Assembly (NCBI GenBank): GCA_003222305.1
Contig: QHVQ01000079.1
Location: 1 to 37,307 of the forward strand
From: Acidobacteriota bacterium
Lineage (GTDB): Bacteria > Acidobacteriota > Polarisedimenticolia > Gp22-AA2 > AA152
Reading direction: 5' to 3'
Length of the DNA stretch: 37,307 nt
The notes under the pieces are model-generated. The model did no database searches. It was not told the origin of the DNA and worked only from the letters and a program-made list of their open reading frames with translations. Of the stretch, positions 22,715 to 30,715 are shown in pieces. Within the stretch, counting starts at the first letter, position 1, and every line of letters starts with the position of its first letter. The position numbers were made by a program, and so were the translations under genes.

Positions 22715-24457
22715 ATGGACAGTCTGATCCTGGAGGGCGTCGTTCAGCTCTTGGACCGCTCCCTCAGAGGCCGATCCCTGCTCCGCTGGGACCGGCTGGC
22801 TGAAGGGGAGTATCTGCTACGTTTCGCCACCGCCGCCTGCGACAATCTGAAAATCTCTCTCCGACCTCTCGAGCCTGCCCTCTACCGGCTTCCACATCGC
22901 GCCACACCCAGGGCCTCTTCGCCCGATTCCTTCTCGGGGATCGCGGCCAGGGAACTGGAAGGAACGACCCTCATAAAGATTGACAGACGGGGCTGCGACC
23001 GGGTGGTGGAACTGGACTGGGAACGTCCCGATGGGACCCGTCGCCGGCTGGTGGTCGAGCTGATCGGGAAGTCGGCCAATCTTCTGCTGGTGGATGGGGC
23101 GGATCGAGTTCTCGCCTTCGCCCGCAAGATGGCGAGCGCATTTCGAGCTCCGGAAGTGGGGCGTGCCTATCAACCCCCCGTGCCTCGCCCTGGATTCGAA
23201 GGAGCGACGCTGGATCCGGACCGGGCAGAGACGATGGTGCGCCATTTCGCTCCCCAGGCGGCCCCTCTGGAGGCAGTCTCCGGGTTTCTTATGGGAATCA
23301 GCCCACCTCTGGGAGCCGATTTCCCCCATCGCAAAGGCGTGCTCCAGGACCCCGTGGAAGAACTGCAAAGGATTCTCCGGGCGGCCCAGTCGGGCAACCT
23401 GAAGCCGGTCCTCTATACGCCGCTGTCGCCTGAAGAGATGCTGCTTCGCCCCGAAGTGTCGCCGCATCCGCCGGTCCTCGCACCGCTACCCCTGGCCAAG
23501 CCCCCCGCCCCCGTGGCGACCCACTTTCAGGACTGCGAGGAGGCTTGCCGATTGACTGCGCGACTGCTGGAGGCCCGGCACCGGTCCCAGCAGCTCAGGG
23601 AGAGGATTTCCGGGGCCCTCCATCGGGAAGAGGCACGGTTGAAAAGGCTTCTGACCAAGCTGCAGCGGGAGTTCGAAGAGTCGGCGCAGGCCGAGATCCA
23701 CCAGCGTTATGGAGATCTGATTCTGGCTTGCCCGGCCGCGAAGGTTGAGGGAGAGGCCATCGTAGTCCAGGACCTGTACGCTCCGGAAGGAGGGGAGCTG
23801 AGAGTGCCGGCCGATCCGGCGCTGTCGCCCCGCGGGAATGCGGAGAAGCACTACGCGCGGGCGCGGAAGCTTCGGAGGGGCGCTCAGAAGATCCGCGAAA
23901 GGATGGCGAGTGCCGCATCTGAGCAGGGTGCCGTCGCCATCTGGCGAGGAAGGCTTCAGGGCGTGGTCACGCTGCCGGACCTCTCAGAGCTCGAGTCGGC
24001 GCTCATCGGGGCGCGCCTTCTTCGGCCGGCCCGCGGTGAGCTTCCCCGCCGGCAGCGGCCTGCCGGTGAGAGTGATCCGGGAATCCGCAAGTACAGGACC
24101 GAGGACGGCTTTGTGATCTTGGTCGGGAAGACGAGCCGCGACAACGACCGGCTGACATTCCAGGAGGCCTCGTCTCACGACTTCTGGTTCCACGCCGCGG
24201 ATCGGTCGGGCGCGCACGTGGTCGTGCGCAATCCCTCGCGCCTCAAAGAGCTTCCCAGGTCGGTGGTTCTCTCGGCGGCGCGCATCGCCGCGCATTTCAG
24301 CCGGGCGCGCGGGAAGGGAAAGGTGAAGGTCCATTACACCCTTCGCAAGCATGTGCGCAAGGGAAAAGGATTCGTTCCTGGACTGGTGACCATCCGAAAT
24401 CACCGGACCCTGGAAGTCGAGCCGGGCATCCCCGGGGAACCGGAGCGCGACGGCTAG
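22715..24457 (+). CDS. NFACT-family protein (RqcH/FbpA-like)
   Basis: The 580-aa protein has the full NFACT layout. An N-terminal NFACT-N domain covers about 1-220 (MDSLILEGVVQLLDRSLRGR, LVVELIGKSANLLLVD). A helix-hairpin-helix-like middle follows, then a coiled coil at about 285-330 and 370-400 (RLTARLLEARHRSQQLRERISGALHREEARLKRLL, AEKHYARARKLRRGAQKIRERM). The C-terminal NFACT-R domain lies at about 460-570 (KYRTEDGFVILVGKTSRDNDRLTFQEASSHDFWFHAADRSGAHVVVRN). In this family RqcH binds stalled 50S subunits and adds an alanine tail to nascent chains. Asp95-Arg96 in GCDRVVELDW lies where the functional Asp-Arg pair of RqcH is expected. It shares a transcript with carD. Some relatives are annotated as fibronectin-binding, but the ribosome-rescue role is better supported. 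Confidence 0.9.
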   Translation: MDSLILEGVVQLLDRSLRGRSLLRWDRLAEGEYLLRFATAACDNLKISLRPLEPALYRLPHRATPRASSPDSFSGIAARELEGTTLIKIDRRGCDRVVELDWERPDGTRRRLVVELIGKSANLLLVDGADRVLAFARKMASAFRAPEVGRAYQPPVPRPGFEGATLDPDRAETMVRHFAPQAAPLEAVSGFLMGISPPLGADFPHRKGVLQDPVEELQRILRAAQSGNLKPVLYTPLSPEEMLLRPEVSPHPPVLAPLPLAKPPAPVATHFQDCEEACRLTARLLEARHRSQQLRERISGALHREEARLKRLLTKLQREFEESAQAEIHQRYGDLILACPAAKVEGEAIVVQDLYAPEGGELRVPADPALSPRGNAEKHYARARKLRRGAQKIRERMASAASEQGAVAIWRGRLQGVVTLPDLSELESALIGARLLRPARGELPRRQRPAGESDPGIRKYRTEDGFVILVGKTSRDNDRLTFQEASSHDFWFHAADRSGAHVVVRNPSRLKELPRSVVLSAARIAAHFSRARGKGKVKVHYTLRKHVRKGKGFVPGLVTIRNHRTLEVEPGIPGEPERDG

Positions 24458-24483
24458 ATGAGGCGCGCCGCACCGCCAGGTTC

Positions 24484-24498
24484 CCCCGCGGAGCGGGG
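24484..24498. terminator. small GC hairpin between convergent genes
   Basis: CCCCGC-GGA-GCGGGG is a 6-bp stem with a 3-nt loop, in the 55-bp gap between the ends of the NFACT and DUF4097 genes. There is no T-run, so termination here is only a possibility. Confidence 0.3.
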
Positions 24499-24512
24499 CC
24501 GGAGAGTGGAGA

Positions 24513-25835
24513 CTACGGGCGTCTTTTCCCTGCGGAGGCGGGCTCGGAGGAAAGAATGGAAATGGTGGAGTGCGAGGTGGTGAGGCGGTAACGGGCCTGG
24601 CCGTTCCCGACCACGCCGGCGAAGCGGGAAGGCCGGTCCTCAGGAAGGTGCAGCTCCGCGATGTTGCTTTCCACTTCGCCCTGCTCGGTGCGGGCGTCCA
24701 GACGGAATCCTTTCCCGGCCGGAGAAGTGACTTCAATCTCCTGGTTGGTGGTGGCCACTTCGATGTCCGAGCCGGGTCGGACGATTTCCACGGGCGTGTG
24801 CGTTGCGGCGACCAGGATGGGACCCCGAACGTCGCTGAGCTTCACGCTGCTGGCGGATGCCTGAACCTTCACGGCTCCCTTCACGAAGCTCGCCTCCAGG
24901 GGATCCGCCTGTACGGTGGCGTTGAGGCTGCCCTCGACATTCTCGACGGTGACGTCGCAGTGGGGAGCGTTCAGCTTCACATCGGCGCCCGCGCGCTCCA
25001 GCCGCACTCTTCCATGCTCGTTCACCAGTTCCAAGGCCCCCCGCACATCCTCGAGCGTGATGTCCGAATTGCTGGCGGTCACACGCACCTCCCCGCCCAC
25101 TTTGGAAATCCCCAGATCGCCATGGCTGTGGGTCGCCTTCAGACTTCCCGCGAGCCGTGAGAGGGTGGTGTCTCCGTGCTCACACGCGACCTCGGTGGTG
25201 CTCGCCAGGTCGCTTCCCTCGATGTCGCCGTGAGTGGTCCGCAACACCACGGCGCCCTGCACCCGGTGCAGGGTGATGGAGCCATTGTCGTTCAGCACCT
25301 CCAAGCTTCCGCCGATGTCGGCCACGTCCACGTCTCCGTGGGCGGTCTTGAGCACTACGTCCCCCTTTAACCCATGGACCGTCACCGAGCCGCTCTCGGT
25401 GACGACCTGGAGCCTGCTTTGGACCGGGACCATCAAGGTGAATTGGGTTTCGAGCCCCGAGCGAGGGGAGCCCACGGTCCGGGCGAGAAGCCCGCCGGAG
25501 ACCGGAAGGATTTCCAGGTGGAGCTGGGCGGCTTCGATGGCGGCCTCCTCTTCTTTCTCCTGGTGAATCTGCTTCTTGACTTCTACCCGGACCTTCGGCT
25601 CGCTCCAGGTCATGACTTCCACGTCGCCGCGACCTGCTTCCAGCGCCAGGTGACCGCCGGTAGCCAGCTGTGCCTCTTGCGCTTCGGTAAAGGTGTGCAG
25701 AGGGCCCCGAAGAAATTCCAGCCCCTCCACCCGCACATGGGCGGGAAGGATACCCTGATGGAGCTTGTGGGCCACCGTAATGCCGCTGCCGAGCAGCAGG
25801 AAAAGGATCAGCAATGCGACGTCCCGCCGGGTCAT
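24513..25835 (-). CDS. DUF4097-type beta-solenoid protein, membrane-anchored
   Basis: The 440-aa product starts at ATG 25835, overlapping the stop of the small membrane gene (ATGA). An N-terminal signal anchor (VALLILFLLLGSGITVAH, about 6-23) exports it. Residues 148-381 are thirteen consecutive 18-residue repeats without a single gap, of the form HGDVDVADIGGSLEVLND. Hydrophobic residues alternate, His/Asn-Gly-Asp opens each unit and Gly sits at about position 10-11. This is the DUF4097 (putative adhesin) right-handed beta-solenoid pattern. Such proteins often accompany LiaI/LiaF-type membrane proteins and envelope-stress systems, and its partner here fits that. A cell-envelope structural or sensing role is likely; a precise function is not known. 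Confidence 0.88.
   Translation of the reverse strand: MTRRDVALLILFLLLGSGITVAHKLHQGILPAHVRVEGLEFLRGPLHTFTEAQEAQLATGGHLALEAGRGDVEVMTWSEPKVRVEVKKQIHQEKEEEAAIEAAQLHLEILPVSGGLLARTVGSPRSGLETQFTLMVPVQSRLQVVTESGSVTVHGLKGDVVLKTAHGDVDVADIGGSLEVLNDNGSITLHRVQGAVVLRTTHGDIEGSDLASTTEVACEHGDTTLSRLAGSLKATHSHGDLGISKVGGEVRVTASNSDITLEDVRGALELVNEHGRVRLERAGADVKLNAPHCDVTVENVEGSLNATVQADPLEASFVKGAVKVQASASSVKLSDVRGPILVAATHTPVEIVRPGSDIEVATTNQEIEVTSPAGKGFRLDARTEQGEVESNIAELHLPEDRPSRFAGVVGNGQARYRLTTSHSTISILSSEPASAGKRRP
24693..25394 (-). repeat. thirteen gap-free 54-bp (18-residue) coding repeats
   Basis: This stretch codes for residues 148-381 of the DUF4097 protein. Units include SGSVTVHGLKGDVVLKTA, NGSITLHRVQGAVVLRTT, HGDTTLSRLAGSLKATHS, NSDITLEDVRGALELVNE and ASSVKLSDVRGPILVAAT. 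DNA identity between units is low, so this is an ancient protein-level repeat. Confidence 0.85.
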
Positions 25836-26044
25836 TTCCCTGGCTCTATCCTTTCCTGTTGCTTGGTGGAGAAGTACCGGATGAGCTTGTTGACACCCAG
25901 TACGATGATCATAACGGGCCAGAACCTCCAGAGGTTTTGCAGAATGCGCAGCTCAGGCTTCAAGTAATGAAGCTGGAGAAGTACTCCTAGCGCGAGGATC
26001 AGGAGCCCCCAGGTGAGCGATTCGGTTCGGTTCCGGACGGCCAT
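25832..26044 (-). CDS. small LiaI/LiaF-like transmembrane protein
   Basis: The ORF track runs further upstream, but the ATG at 26044 has GGAAGGAGGG before it and gives a compact 70-aa protein: MAVRNRTESLTWGLLILALGVLLQLHYLKPEL. Two hydrophobic segments (about 11-25 and 40-56) flank a short loop, with the order SLTWGLLILALGVLLQL...LWRFWPVMIIVLGVNKLI. This is the LiaI/LiaF-like (DUF5668) transmembrane hairpin, marked by the W-R-F-W-P-h-h-I-h-x-G pattern. A basic tail follows. It is translationally coupled to the DUF4097 protein, a pairing known from LiaF-like envelope-stress proteins, where the two modules may be fused. Confidence 0.8.
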   Translation of the reverse strand: MAVRNRTESLTWGLLILALGVLLQLHYLKPELRILQNLWRFWPVMIIVLGVNKLIRYFSTKQQERIEPGK

Positions 26045-26111
26045 AAGCGGCACCCTCCTTCCACCGGCTAGAACGGAAGTCTCAGCGAAAAAGTTCAGCC
26101 AAGGACCACGG

Positions 26112-26141
26112 TTGACGGCCCTGGGAGCGCTAGTGTACATT
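26112..26141 (+). promoter_or_regulatory. candidate promoter for the flippase-nrdR operon
   Basis: TTGACG (26112-26117) and TACATT (26136-26141) are 18 bp apart. Transcription would start near 26148, about 115 nt before the ATG at 26263. No coding sequence of good quality lies in the leader. No clear promoter was found for the opposite-strand membrane gene in this 218-bp gap. Confidence 0.4.
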
Positions 26142-26262
26142 CCCGGCCGATTCGGCTCCAGCGCGTCGCCTCCGCCAGCCCTCGCGCGGGGAAGTCCGAT
26201 CCCGCTAGATCCAACTGCCACGTGGCCTTCACCGCGAAAGAGAGCGGGGAGCCGGTCCCTGG

Positions 26263-27285
26263 ATGAAGCGCTATCTCTGGTTCGGACTCAGTCTCCTGCT
26301 CTCGCTCATTCTCATCCTCATCTGCTTCCGTGACACCGATCCGCGCGAGGTGGCCCGCGCGCTCTCGCTGGCCCATCCGGGCTACCTGGCCCTGGCGGTG
26401 GCGATCGGAGTGGTGAGCTTCACGGGCCGGGCGCTGCGGTGGCGGACGCTCCTTTCGCATCTCAGGCCGGGCGTGCCTCTCGGCGGGCTGTTCAGCTGCA
26501 CGGTCATCGGCTTCATGCTGTCGTACGTGCTTCCGCTCCGGGTGGGCGAGCTCGCGAGGCCGATCCTCCTGGCGCGACGCGAGAAGATGAGCAAGGCGTC
26601 GGTCATCGCTACGGTGGCGGTGGCGCGGATGATGGATTTCTTGACCGTGCTCCTCTTCTTCTCCATCTACCTCATCGGTTTTTCCTCGCGCCTCCCGGTC
26701 GCCGGATCCCCCTGGATCCAGCAGATGCGCGCGCAGGGGATCCAGGTCGGATGGGTCATCCTGGCGGCGGTGCTCGGTCTGTACATTACCGTGCTGACTC
26801 GGGACCGTGTCTTCCGGTTCCTGGAGGCGAAGACGCGCGAGGGGAGCGTCCTCCGGAAACTGGTAGATTTCCTCCACGCCATGGTGCGGGGCTTTGAGGT
26901 CCTGAAGGGAGGCCGTGCGCTCGCGGTCGGGATGCTCTACACTTTGGCGACCTGGTCGCTGATCGACCTGAGCATTCTCGCGGGCTTGAAGGCATTCGGC
27001 CTGCCGATGGACTTCATCGACGTGTTTCTGCTGCTCGCATTCCTGGCGGTGGGGATTGCCGTGCCCACTCCCGCCGGGCTGGGAAGCTACCAGTTTCTCG
27101 GAATGAAGTGCCTGGAAGAGGTCTATGGCATCCACAGCGAGGTCGCGCTGGCGGCCATCTGGGCGCAGTGGTGCATCGCCGTGGTTCCGGTGATGGCTCT
27201 GGGAGCGATTCTCATCTGGAAGGAGGGACTCTCGGTGGGTCAGGTTGGCAGGATGCTGCAGTCCGAGCGAGAGGCATCGCGGTGA
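26263..27285 (+). CDS. lysylphosphatidylglycerol synthase-like TM protein (UPF0104, flippase-like)
   Basis: The 340-aa integral membrane protein starts at ATG 26263 and has about eight hydrophobic segments, beginning [19 protein letters not shown]. Family signatures are present: [55 protein letters not shown] at 53-107 (conserved G-x-x-x-N/S-x-x-L-P-x-R-x-G-E-h-x-R) and the late [17 protein letters not shown] at 266-282. This is the membrane domain shared by MprF-type lysyl-PG flippases and by archaeal AglD. No aminoacyl-transferase domain is attached, so it probably moves a lipid or polyprenyl-linked intermediate across the membrane. The stop overlaps the GTG start of nrdR. Confidence 0.88.
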   Translation: MKRYLWFGLSLLLSLILILICFRDTDPREVARALSLAHPGYLALAVAIGVVSFTGRALRWRTLLSHLRPGVPLGGLFSCTVIGFMLSYVLPLRVGELARPILLARREKMSKASVIATVAVARMMDFLTVLLFFSIYLIGFSSRLPVAGSPWIQQMRAQGIQVGWVILAAVLGLYITVLTRDRVFRFLEAKTREGSVLRKLVDFLHAMVRGFEVLKGGRALAVGMLYTLATWSLIDLSILAGLKAFGLPMDFIDVFLLLAFLAVGIAVPTPAGLGSYQFLGMKCLEEVYGIHSEVALAAIWAQWCIAVVPVMALGAILIWKEGLSVGQVGRMLQSEREASR

Positions 27286-27740
27286 AGTGCCCGTTTTGCG
27301 GACACCCCGAGGACAAGGTCGTCGACTCCCGCGAAGGGAAGGAGGGGCGCGTTGTGCGGCGCCGCCGGGAATGCCTCTCCTGCTCCCGGCGATTCACGAC
27401 CTATGAGCGGGTTGATGAGATCCCGTACATGGTCGTCAAGAAGGACGGCCGCCGGGAGGCGTTCGACCGCAACAAGCTCCTCACCGGACTGGTGAAGGCC
27501 TGCGAGAAGCGGCCCGTCCCGATGAGCAGTCTCGAAGCCGTGGTCGACGAAGTGGAAAACCTGCTCCAGGAAAGTCCGGAGAAGGAGCTCCCGGCTGATC
27601 GAATCGGCGAGAGGCTGATGGAGCGATTGAAGGTGCTGGACCAGGTGGCCTACGTGCGCTTTGCGAGTGTCTATCGACAATTTGGGGACCTAAACGCGTT
27701 CATGGAAGAGCTCAACAGGCTCCTGGGACAGAGAAAATAA
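27282..27740 (+). CDS. nrdR: transcriptional repressor NrdR
   Basis: The ORF-track frame is extended upstream; the real start is GTG 27282 in the GTGA overlap, giving 152 aa, the normal NrdR length. The N-terminal zinc ribbon is (M)[42 protein letters not shown], with CPFC and CLSC as the four Cys ligands. An ATP-cone follows from about residue 49 ([30 protein letters not shown]). NrdR senses ATP/dATP and represses ribonucleotide reductase genes at NrdR boxes. No reductase gene or NrdR box pair was recognised in the window. Coupling with a flippase gene upstream is probably incidental. Confidence 0.96.
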   Translation: MKCPFCGHPEDKVVDSREGKEGRVVRRRRECLSCSRRFTTYERVDEIPYMVVKKDGRREAFDRNKLLTGLVKACEKRPVPMSSLEAVVDEVENLLQESPEKELPADRIGERLMERLKVLDQVAYVRFASVYRQFGDLNAFMEELNRLLGQRK

Positions 27741-27754
27741 GGAATTACCGTGTC

Positions 27755-27783
27755 TTGCATCCTTGCTGGCCCATCATTATATT
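27755..27783 (+). promoter_or_regulatory. promoter of the hsp20-lon operon
   Basis: TTGCAT (27755-27760), a 17-bp spacer and TATATT (27778-27783) resemble sigma70 elements. Transcription would start near 27790, about 20 nt before the Hsp20 start codon. I see no CIRCE inverted repeat and no clear sigma32 -10 element (CCCCATNT). Confidence 0.6.
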
Positions 27784-27809
27784 AGGCGGCGAAGTCCGGG
27801 GGCCCTGCC

Positions 27810-28253
27810 ATGGAACCCTTCCGACCCTTCTTTGAGCTGAACCGGATCCAAAACGAGATCAACCGACTCTTCGAGCAGATCTCCGAGGTGGAGCCAGGCA
27901 ATGTCTCCTCGGGGGGCTGGACCCCCAACGTGGATGTCTACGAGGCAGGAAACGATCTGGTGGTGAAATTCGAGCTCCCGGGGGTTAATCCGAGCAGCGT
28001 GAAGCTCTCGGTGAACGGGAATAGCCTCATCCTCGCCGGCGATAAGCCACGCCTCGAGGCCCATACGGGCGCCAAGTTTCACTGCCTGGAGCGCGGGTTC
28101 GGCACCTTTCGCCGGGTGGTCCGCCTCAGCGTGCCTATCAACACCCACAAGGCCAACACCGAGTACCAGGACGGTCTTTTGAGGGTGACGTTTCCCAAGG
28201 TCCCCAATCGCCGGGGGGAGGAAGTGGTGATCCCTGTTCAGGAGAGCGCATGA
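27810..28253 (+). CDS. small heat-shock protein (Hsp20/alpha-crystallin)
   Basis: The 147-aa protein starts at ATG 27810 (MEPFRPFFELNRIQNEINRLF). Its alpha-crystallin domain covers about 37-130: WTPNVDVYEAGNDLVVKFELPGVNPSSVKLSVNGNSLILAG, then FGTFRRVVRLSVPINTHKANTEYQDGLLRVTFPK. The usual A-x-x-x-n-G-v-L consensus is represented by ANTEYQDGLLRVTFPK. The C-terminal I-x-I/V docking element is VVIPVQES (I-P-V). It holds unfolding proteins in solution under stress. It is translationally coupled to lon (ATGA overlap), linking a holdase directly to a protease. Confidence 0.95.
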   Translation: MEPFRPFFELNRIQNEINRLFEQISEVEPGNVSSGGWTPNVDVYEAGNDLVVKFELPGVNPSSVKLSVNGNSLILAGDKPRLEAHTGAKFHCLERGFGTFRRVVRLSVPINTHKANTEYQDGLLRVTFPKVPNRRGEEVVIPVQESA

Positions 28254-30664
28254 CGAGCTACCGGGCCGACCTTCCCGACGATCAGCTCAAGATTCCCAAG
28301 CAGCTTCCCGTGCTGCCGCTCCGGGACCTCGTCGTCTATCCGTTCATCATCGTTCCCCTCTCCGTGAGCCGGGAACGGTCCCTGAAGGCTGTGGACCTGG
28401 CTCTGGCGGAGAATCGAATGATTCTACTGCTGACTCAGAGGGACAGCACGGTGGAGGAGCCCACCGAGACCGATCTGTACCCCATCGGGACCGTTGCAGT
28501 CATCATGCGGATGCTTAAGCTCCCCGACGGTCGAATCCGGGTGCTGGTGCAGGGAGTAAGTCGAGCCAAGGTCGAGGAGTTCGAGACCGGACTCCCTTAT
28601 CTGCGGGCGCGCATCACCCGCATCGTGGAGCAGTCCTCCGGCGCTTCCCTTGAGCAGGAGGCCCTCCTGCGCAGCGTGAAGAAATCGTTGGAAAAGTGCT
28701 CCGCATTGGGTAAGTCCATCTCGTCGGAAGTGATGGTTATCGCCGGAAACCTTGAGGACCCCGGGCGGCTGGCCGACCTGACGGCATCGAACCTGGAAAT
28801 GAAGATCGAGGATGCGCAGATGGTGTTGCGCATCGTCGAGCCCGTGCAGCGACTGCGCAAGGTAAACGAGCTTCTCAACAAAGAAATCGAGCTGCTCACC
28901 ATGCAGCAGGAGATCAATACGCATGCCCGGGAGGAGATCGATAAGTCTCAGCGGGAGTATTTTCTCCGTCAGCAGCTCAAGGCCATTCAGAGCGAGCTGG
29001 GGGAGGGGAACGAGCTGGCGGAGGAGATTGAGCAGTACCGGGAGAAGGTGGAGAAAGCCGGCTTGAACAAGTCCGTGCTGGAGGAGGTGGAGCGCCAGAT
29101 CAAGAAGTTGGAACGCATGCACCCCGACTCGGCGGAGACCGCCACGGTCCGCAACTACCTGGACTGGATGGTGGCGCTCCCCTGGTCCAACCTGACCAAG
29201 GATAACCTGGACCTGGCCAAAGCCAGCGCAATCTTGGACGAGGACCATTACGGCCTGGAGCCCATCAAAGAGCGGATCCTCGAGTACCTCTCGGTTCGCA
29301 AGCTCAAGAAGAAGATGAAGGGCCCGATCCTCTGCTTCGTGGGACCGCCCGGCGTGGGGAAGACCTCCTTGGGACGGAGCATCGCCCGCGCCCTGGGCCG
29401 TAAATTCGTGCGCATCTCCTTGGGGGGCGTGCGTGATGAAGCGGAGATTCGCGGGCACCGGCGCACCTACGTGGGCGCCATGCCAGGGAAGATCATCCAG
29501 AGCCTCTTCCAGGCCGGCTCCTCCAATCCGGTGCTGATGATGGACGAGGTGGACAAGATCGGTGCGGACTATCGGGGGGATCCCTCCTCGGCGCTGCTCG
29601 AGGTGTTGGACCCGGAGCAGAATTCCAGCTTCCGGGACCACTACCTCAACGTCCCCTACGATCTCTCCAACGTGATGTTCATCACCACGGCAAACCTGCT
29701 GGACCCTATCCATCCGGCCTTCCGCGATCGGATGGAGGTGATCCAGCTCTCCGGATACACCGAGGAGGAGAAGCTCCACATCGCCCGTCGCCACCTGATC
29801 CCCAAGCAGATCGAGGAGCACGGACTCATGTCGGATCAGGCGGCCTTCAGCGACCAGTCGCTTCGGGCCATGATCAGCGGTTATACGCGGGAGGCCGGGC
29901 TCAGAAATCTGGAGCGGGAAATCGCCAAAGTCTGCCGCAAGGTGGCCCGCACCGTGGCCGAGGGGAAGACCACGCCCACGCGGGTCACGGCGGCGGCGCT
30001 GGAACACTTCCTGGGAGTGCCGAAGATCGTCCCCGAGGTGGCGTTGAAGGTGAACCAGATCGGTGTCGCCACGGGACTGGCCTGGACCGCCACGGGAGGC
30101 GATATCCTCTTTGTGGAGGCTACCAGTATGCCGGGCAAGGGCAAGCTGATCCTCACCGGGCAACTGGGCGACGTCATGCGGGAGTCGGCCCAGGCGGCCC
30201 TCTCCTACGCCCGTTCGCGTGCCCGAGAGTTCGGCATACCCGACGATTACTTCGCCAACCGGGACATCCACGTCCATGTGCCGGAAGGGGCCATTCCCAA
30301 AGACGGCCCATCGGCCGGCATCACGATGGCTACCGCCATGCTGTCGGCGTTCATCGAACAACCCGTGGAGCGTGCCATCGCCATGACCGGTGAAATCACG
30401 CTGCGGGGAAACGTCCTCCCCATCGGGGGCGTCAAGGAGAAGATGCTGGCCGCCAAGCGTGCGAAGATCGGCGCAGTGATCCTTCCCGAGGGAAATCGTA
30501 GGCACCTGGAAGAGATCTCCCGGGAAGTCCGAAAGGGTCTTGTGTTTCACTTCGTCTCCGACGTGAAAGAGGTCTTTTCCCTGGCGCTCGACGGGACCGC
30601 GGCGAGAGATTCCCGCCGGGAACGCGCCCGCGGAGGCGATCCCGGCCGCTACGCTGCCCTCTGA
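28250..30664 (+). CDS. lon: ATP-dependent Lon protease
   Basis: The 804-aa product has the whole LonA layout. An N-terminal substrate-recognition domain covers about 15-205 (LPVLPLRDLVVYPFIIVPLSVSRERS). Coiled-coil helices follow, with REYFLRQQLKAIQSELGE. In the AAA+ domain, Walker A GPPGVGKTS starts near 365, Walker B LMMDEVDK follows, and the sensor regions include NVMFITTANLLDPI. The protease domain has the catalytic dyad Ser688 (PKDGPSAGI) and Lys731 (GGVKEKMLAAKRAKI), 43 residues apart as in E. coli Lon (679/722). It degrades damaged and regulatory proteins in the cytoplasm. The gene overlaps the end of the Hsp20 gene. The large antisense ORF 28424-31072 is a codon-bias shadow. Confidence 0.98.
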   Translation: MTSYRADLPDDQLKIPKQLPVLPLRDLVVYPFIIVPLSVSRERSLKAVDLALAENRMILLLTQRDSTVEEPTETDLYPIGTVAVIMRMLKLPDGRIRVLVQGVSRAKVEEFETGLPYLRARITRIVEQSSGASLEQEALLRSVKKSLEKCSALGKSISSEVMVIAGNLEDPGRLADLTASNLEMKIEDAQMVLRIVEPVQRLRKVNELLNKEIELLTMQQEINTHAREEIDKSQREYFLRQQLKAIQSELGEGNELAEEIEQYREKVEKAGLNKSVLEEVERQIKKLERMHPDSAETATVRNYLDWMVALPWSNLTKDNLDLAKASAILDEDHYGLEPIKERILEYLSVRKLKKKMKGPILCFVGPPGVGKTSLGRSIARALGRKFVRISLGGVRDEAEIRGHRRTYVGAMPGKIIQSLFQAGSSNPVLMMDEVDKIGADYRGDPSSALLEVLDPEQNSSFRDHYLNVPYDLSNVMFITTANLLDPIHPAFRDRMEVIQLSGYTEEEKLHIARRHLIPKQIEEHGLMSDQAAFSDQSLRAMISGYTREAGLRNLEREIAKVCRKVARTVAEGKTTPTRVTAAALEHFLGVPKIVPEVALKVNQIGVATGLAWTATGGDILFVEATSMPGKGKLILTGQLGDVMRESAQAALSYARSRAREFGIPDDYFANRDIHVHVPEGAIPKDGPSAGITMATAMLSAFIEQPVERAIAMTGEITLRGNVLPIGGVKEKMLAAKRAKIGAVILPEGNRRHLEEISREVRKGLVFHFVSDVKEVFSLALDGTAARDSRRERARGGDPGRYAAL

Positions 30665-30715
30665 TCGCAGGGACCAGGCCCCCCCAAGGCATCGCCTTTC
30701 TCCGGAGGCATCAGA

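Noticed and set aside
26095-27135. 346-aa minus-strand ORF opposite the flippase-like gene
   Set aside because: His/Glu/Arg-rich antisense shadow; the plus strand encodes a clear multi-span membrane protein.
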